A program made the translations under genes and the position numbers. Positions 7,608 to 10,341 of a DNA stretch of 10,341 bases are shown here, in pieces. Numbering within the stretch: position 1 is the first letter of the stretch; every line of letters starts with the position of its first letter. The notes beneath the pieces were generated by a model, which was not told the origin of the DNA, ran no database searches, and saw only the letters and a program-made list of their open reading frames with translations. This stretch comes from an uncultured Dyadobacter sp. (GTDB taxonomy: Bacteria > Bacteroidota > Bacteroidia > Cytophagales > Spirosomataceae), in assembly GCA_946481035.1 (NCBI GenBank), contig CAMLNK010000058.1:1-10341 (forward strand). Direction: 5' to 3'.

Positions 7608-7640
7608 CGGCCCGTTTCCACGAATCTTGCAAACCGCAGC

Positions 7641-7696
7641 CAGAATTGTGTAATGCTACCTGCAGAGTTGGATTTTATTTTTGTATACCAATTCTG
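7641..7696. repeat. 8-bp inverted repeat flanking the copA promoter box
   Basis: CAGAATTG (7641-7648) and CAATTCTG (7689-7696) are exact reverse complements 40 nt apart. They bracket the TATTTTTG box at 7676-7683; the right arm covers the predicted transcription start. This could be a looped or two-site operator, or chance: an 8-bp match in a gap of this size is not rare. Confidence 0.35.
7676..7683 (+). promoter_or_regulatory. Candidate -7 box for copA
   Basis: TATTTTTG is a full match to TAnnTTTG and ends 20 bp before the copA ATG, implying a leader of only about 14 nt. No TTG lies at the optimal -33 spacing (the nearest, at 7646-7648, is 27 nt away), which would fit a promoter needing an activator, but this is weak evidence. 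Confidence 0.45.
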
Positions 7697-7703
7697 AAAG
7701 ACT

Positions 7704-9932
7704 ATGGAAACGACAACAGATATAAAAAAAGCAACCCTCCCGGTCACCGGCATGTCGTGCGCGGCTTGTGCGGTGAGCGTGGAATCGATGCTGAGCCATA
7801 CCAAAGGGATCACGAATGCCGCGGTGAATTATGCCAATCAGTCGGTATCGGTCTCCTACGACCCCGACCTTGTTGATCTGCCCGATATGGACCGCGTGCT
7901 GCAAAGCATCGGTTATGGGCTCATTATCGAAGAAAATGAGGAGGATGCGATCGCAGAGCAGGAGAAAATCCAGCAGGAACATTACCAGAAACTGAAAAAC
8001 AAGGCCATTTACACCGGTATACTCACGGCGCCGGTGGTAGTGCTGGGGATGTTCTTCATGGATTGGGAATATGCCAACTACATGATGCTGGCCCTGACAG
8101 TGCCTGTGCTTTTTATTTTCGGGCAGGATTTCTTCATCAATGCCTGGAAGCAGGCCCGGCACCGCAAGGCTAACATGGACACGCTCGTTGCGCTCAGTAC
8201 CGGCGTGGCCTTTCTTTTCAGCACATTCAATACATTCTTCCCCGGGTTCTGGCACGCGCGCGGCCTGCATCCGCATGTGTATTTCGAAGCGGCGGCTGTC
8301 ATTATCTTCTTCATTCTGCTCGGCAAACTCATGGAAGAGCGCGCCAAATCGAATACTTCCGATGCATTGAAAAAGCTTATCGGCTTGCAGCCCAAGACCG
8401 TGAGAGTGTACCGCGACGACACCGAAATAGAAATACCGGCCCGCGAGGTAAGCCTGGGCGACGAGGTCATTATCCGCTCCGGCGAGAAAATCCCCGTCGA
8501 CGGCAAAGTGGCCAGCGGCAGTTCGTTTGTAGACGAAAGCCTCATGACCGGCGAACCCATCCCGGCCGAGAAGAAACCCGGCGATAATGTCTTTGCCGGC
8601 ACACTAAATCAAACGGGCAGCTTCACTTTCATTGCCGAAAAAGTCGGCAAGCACACCGTATTAGCCCAAATCATCAAAACCGTCCAGGCAGCACAAGGCA
8701 GTAAAGCCCCTGTTCAGCGGCTCGCCGACCGCATTGCCGGGATATTCGTTCCCGTCGTGATCGGCATCGCTATCCTCACATTTATCGCCTGGATGCTGCT
8801 GGGTGGTGACAATGCCATTACACATGCCATGCTTACGGCGGTTTCCGTGCTCGTGATCGCCTGCCCGTGTGCACTCGGCCTGGCCACACCCACGGCCATG
8901 ATGGTAGGGGTTGGTAAGGGTGCCGAAAACAATATCCTGATCCGCGACGCCGAAAGTCTTGAAAAAGCCTACAAAGTGAATGCCGTAATACTCGATAAAA
9001 CAGGTACGCTCACCGAAGGCCGCCCGCAGGTAACCGATTGGCAGTGGGTAAGTGCGCTCGGCGACCATGACATACATTTATCAGCAGTAAAAGCGCTGGA
9101 AGCGCGCTCGGAACATCCGCTTGCGCAAGCCATTGTCCAATACATCGAAAATGACCTAAAAACCGAGGTATCGGATTTCCAATCCATGACTGGTAGCGGT
9201 ATCCGCGGCATTGCGAATGGTAGTGAGTACATTATCGGGACATTGAAATACCTCGAAAAAGAGCATATCCGCATTGCCTCCGAGCTTCAACCCGCCTACG
9301 AAGTGTTGACGGCCCAGGCTAAAACCGTGATCGGGATCGCCATCGACGGCCAGCATGCGGGGCTCGTCGCCATCGCCGACCAACTGAAACCAACCTCGCG
9401 CGAAGCCGTCGAAAAACTGCACGCACAAGGCATTGAGGTACATATGCTCACCGGCGATAATGCACAAACAGCCGCGGCGGTGGCCTCGCAAATCGGCATC
9501 GACAGCTATCAGGCCGAAGTGAAACCCGACGATAAAATGCAGTTTGTCAAAAAGTTGCAAGCCCAGGGGAAGACTGTCGCGATGGTGGGCGATGGTATCA
9601 ACGACTCCCAGGCCCTCGCGCAGGCGGACGTGAGCGTGGCCATGGGTAAAGGCTCGGACATTGTCATGGACGTCGCCAAAATGACCCTCATCACCTCCGA
9701 TCTGCTGGCATTGCCCAAAGCCTTAAAACTCTCCCAGAAAACCGTCGTAACCATCAAGCAAAACCTTTTTTGGGCATTCATTTACAACGTCATCGGCATC
9801 CCCATTGCCGCCGGTGTCCTGTACCCTATCAACGGCTTCCTCCTTGATCCTATGATCGCGGGAGGGGCAATGGCGCTCAGTTCCGTTTCCGTGGTGATGA
9901 ATAGTTTGCGGTTGAAGGGGGCGCGGTTGTAA
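7704..9932 (+). CDS. copA: Cu+-exporting P1B-type ATPase
   Basis: The 742-residue protein is a complete copper-translocating P-type ATPase that pumps Cu+ out of the cytoplasm using ATP. Residues about 10-75 are one heavy-metal-associated domain with GMSCAAC (C19, C22). Membrane helices occupy about 100-210. The actuator domain carries TGEPIPAEK (282-290). The transmembrane copper site has CPC at 387-389. The ATP-binding and phosphorylation domain has the phosphorylated Asp in DKTGTLT (D431), SEHP (H471-P472), MLTGDN (581-586) and GDGIND (629-634). The last two helices carry YN (Y694-N695) and MALSS (723-727), the residues that mark the Cu+ (P1B-1) subgroup over Zn/Cd pumps. One N-terminal metal domain and eight helices are normal. 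No copper regulator, chaperone or CusCBA-type gene lies beside it in the window. A strong hairpin follows, so it is probably transcribed alone from the box at 7676-7683. Confidence 0.97.
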   Translation: METTTDIKKATLPVTGMSCAACAVSVESMLSHTKGITNAAVNYANQSVSVSYDPDLVDLPDMDRVLQSIGYGLIIEENEEDAIAEQEKIQQEHYQKLKNKAIYTGILTAPVVVLGMFFMDWEYANYMMLALTVPVLFIFGQDFFINAWKQARHRKANMDTLVALSTGVAFLFSTFNTFFPGFWHARGLHPHVYFEAAAVIIFFILLGKLMEERAKSNTSDALKKLIGLQPKTVRVYRDDTEIEIPAREVSLGDEVIIRSGEKIPVDGKVASGSSFVDESLMTGEPIPAEKKPGDNVFAGTLNQTGSFTFIAEKVGKHTVLAQIIKTVQAAQGSKAPVQRLADRIAGIFVPVVIGIAILTFIAWMLLGGDNAITHAMLTAVSVLVIACPCALGLATPTAMMVGVGKGAENNILIRDAESLEKAYKVNAVILDKTGTLTEGRPQVTDWQWVSALGDHDIHLSAVKALEARSEHPLAQAIVQYIENDLKTEVSDFQSMTGSGIRGIANGSEYIIGTLKYLEKEHIRIASELQPAYEVLTAQAKTVIGIAIDGQHAGLVAIADQLKPTSREAVEKLHAQGIEVHMLTGDNAQTAAAVASQIGIDSYQAEVKPDDKMQFVKKLQAQGKTVAMVGDGINDSQALAQADVSVAMGKGSDIVMDVAKMTLITSDLLALPKALKLSQKTVVTIKQNLFWAFIYNVIGIPIAAGVLYPINGFLLDPMIAGGAMALSSVSVVMNSLRLKGARL

Positions 9933-9952
9933 AAACGCGGTTGGTTTGATGG

Positions 9953-9990
9953 AATCCCAATTGTGCAAAAAATGCACAATTGGGATTTTT
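9953..9990 (+). terminator. Intrinsic terminator of copA
   Basis: AATCCCAATTGTGCA (9953-9967) pairs perfectly with TGCACAATTGGGATT (9973-9987) around an AAAAA loop, giving a 15-bp stem running into a T5 tract (9986-9990). It sits 20 bp after the copA stop. No T-rich tract follows on the minus-strand side, so it serves mainly copA; the leftward Fic/Doc gene also ends just beyond it (10011), so it insulates the two convergent genes. Confidence 0.9.
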
Positions 9991-10010
9991 GCGAAATTCG
10001 GACACTCAGA

Positions 10011-10341
10011 CTAATTGTTTTGATTAATCAGGCTGATCACCACTTTCACCATGATATCCTTTTCTGTCGGACTACTTTCGGCAATCATCAGGGTGAGCGC
10101 CACCAAAGCATTATCCGCAAGCCGCTTTGAGCCATCCGGTTTATAGAGAACGCTATTCCTTTCAAGAAACCATACGAAAATCAATGCAGCGATCCGCTTG
10201 TTACCATCCGTGAATGAGTGGTTTTTGATGATAAAATAGAGCAGATTCGCTGCTTTCTCTGACTCAACTTCAATTTTTCCTGTGTCGCGAAGCCTTTGAT
10301 CAGGTAATCCTTTAAAATCCGGTTGGCCCAAATCCGGAACT
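10011..10341 (-). CDS. Fic/Doc-family protein, C-terminal part (5' end outside window)
   Basis: 109 residues plus the stop are visible; the frame is open through the right edge, so the N-terminus is missing and no start in the window need be real. The Fic core motif is HSFTDGNKRIAA (codons 10220 down to 10185), preceded by EKAANLLYFIIKN and followed by the helix LIFVWFLERN. Fic/Doc enzymes transfer AMP, phosphate or other groups to protein targets; Doc toxins phosphorylate EF-Tu. The last arginine of the Fic consensus HxFx(D/E)GNxRxxR is Ala here, making the motif closer to Doc-type or to the Fic domains fused to RhuM-like N-termini, whose C-terminal sequence it resembles in my memory (KAANLLY, NHSF.DGNKRIAA, LIAES.P). 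It is less GC-rich by eye than copA and is the only accessory-type gene here. No antitoxin is visible on the downstream side. Confidence 0.85.
   Translation of the reverse strand, partial: VPDLGQPDFKGLPDQRLRDTGKIEVESEKAANLLYFIIKNHSFTDGNKRIAALIFVWFLERNSVLYKPDGSKRLADNALVALTLMIAESSPTEKDIMVKVVISLINQNN

Noticed and set aside
9953..9990. Perfect 15-bp inverted repeat as a mobile-element end or MITE
   Set aside because: The single hairpin with a T-tract 20 bp after a stop codon is fully explained as an intrinsic terminator; no transposase or target duplication is visible.
1..10341. CRISPR arrays, tRNA or rRNA genes, insertion sequences, phage genes
   Set aside because: No regularly spaced repeats, RNA-gene signatures, transposases or integrases were seen on either strand.

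Overview
The window looks like chromosomal DNA of a Bacteroidota bacterium, most likely a Cytophagales/Spirosomataceae relative such as Dyadobacter. This rests on the protein families (a DUF4369-type TlpA/ResA thioredoxin, a Bacteroidota-style YfhO membrane protein, a CsaA homologue), moderate GC, the lack of Shine-Dalgarno sequences before most starts, and several upstream boxes matching the Bacteroidota promoter -7 consensus TAnnTTTG. The genus is inferred and was not tested.

Layout. A large YfhO-family membrane protein runs leftward from 2435 and off the left edge. It diverges from pfkA (2758-3732, rightward) across a 322-bp spacer that probably holds both promoters. pfkA converges with a leftward ElyC/YdcF-type DUF218 membrane protein (3745-4515) with only 12 bp between the stops. 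That gene diverges from an exported thioredoxin-fold protein (4621-6027), and the 105-bp gap contains a 9-bp inverted repeat overlapping a candidate promoter. The thioredoxin gene converges with an exported lactonase-family beta-propeller (6059-7162). A divergent gap leads to csaA (start best placed at 7269) and then a Cu+-type P1B ATPase, copA (7704-9932). copA is closed by a 15-bp perfect hairpin terminator, beyond which the C-terminal part of a Fic/Doc protein (10011-10341, leftward) runs off the right edge.

How the genes relate. Orientation alternates, so nearly every gene appears to be its own transcription unit. Only csaA and copA run in the same direction, and copA seems to have its own promoter. 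The functions are mostly housekeeping and envelope related: glycolysis (PfkA), envelope biogenesis (YfhO, ElyC-like), periplasmic redox (TlpA-like), periplasmic lactonase-like activity, a tRNA-binding/chaperone-like protein (CsaA) and copper export (CopA). The Fic/Doc protein is the only accessory-type gene, and only its tail is visible.

I did not find a convincing new multi-gene system here. The points most worth a second look are an Asn replacing the Mg-ligand Asp in PfkA, two inverted repeats over candidate promoters, a Fic motif lacking its last arginine, and a secreted member of the 6-phosphogluconolactonase family.
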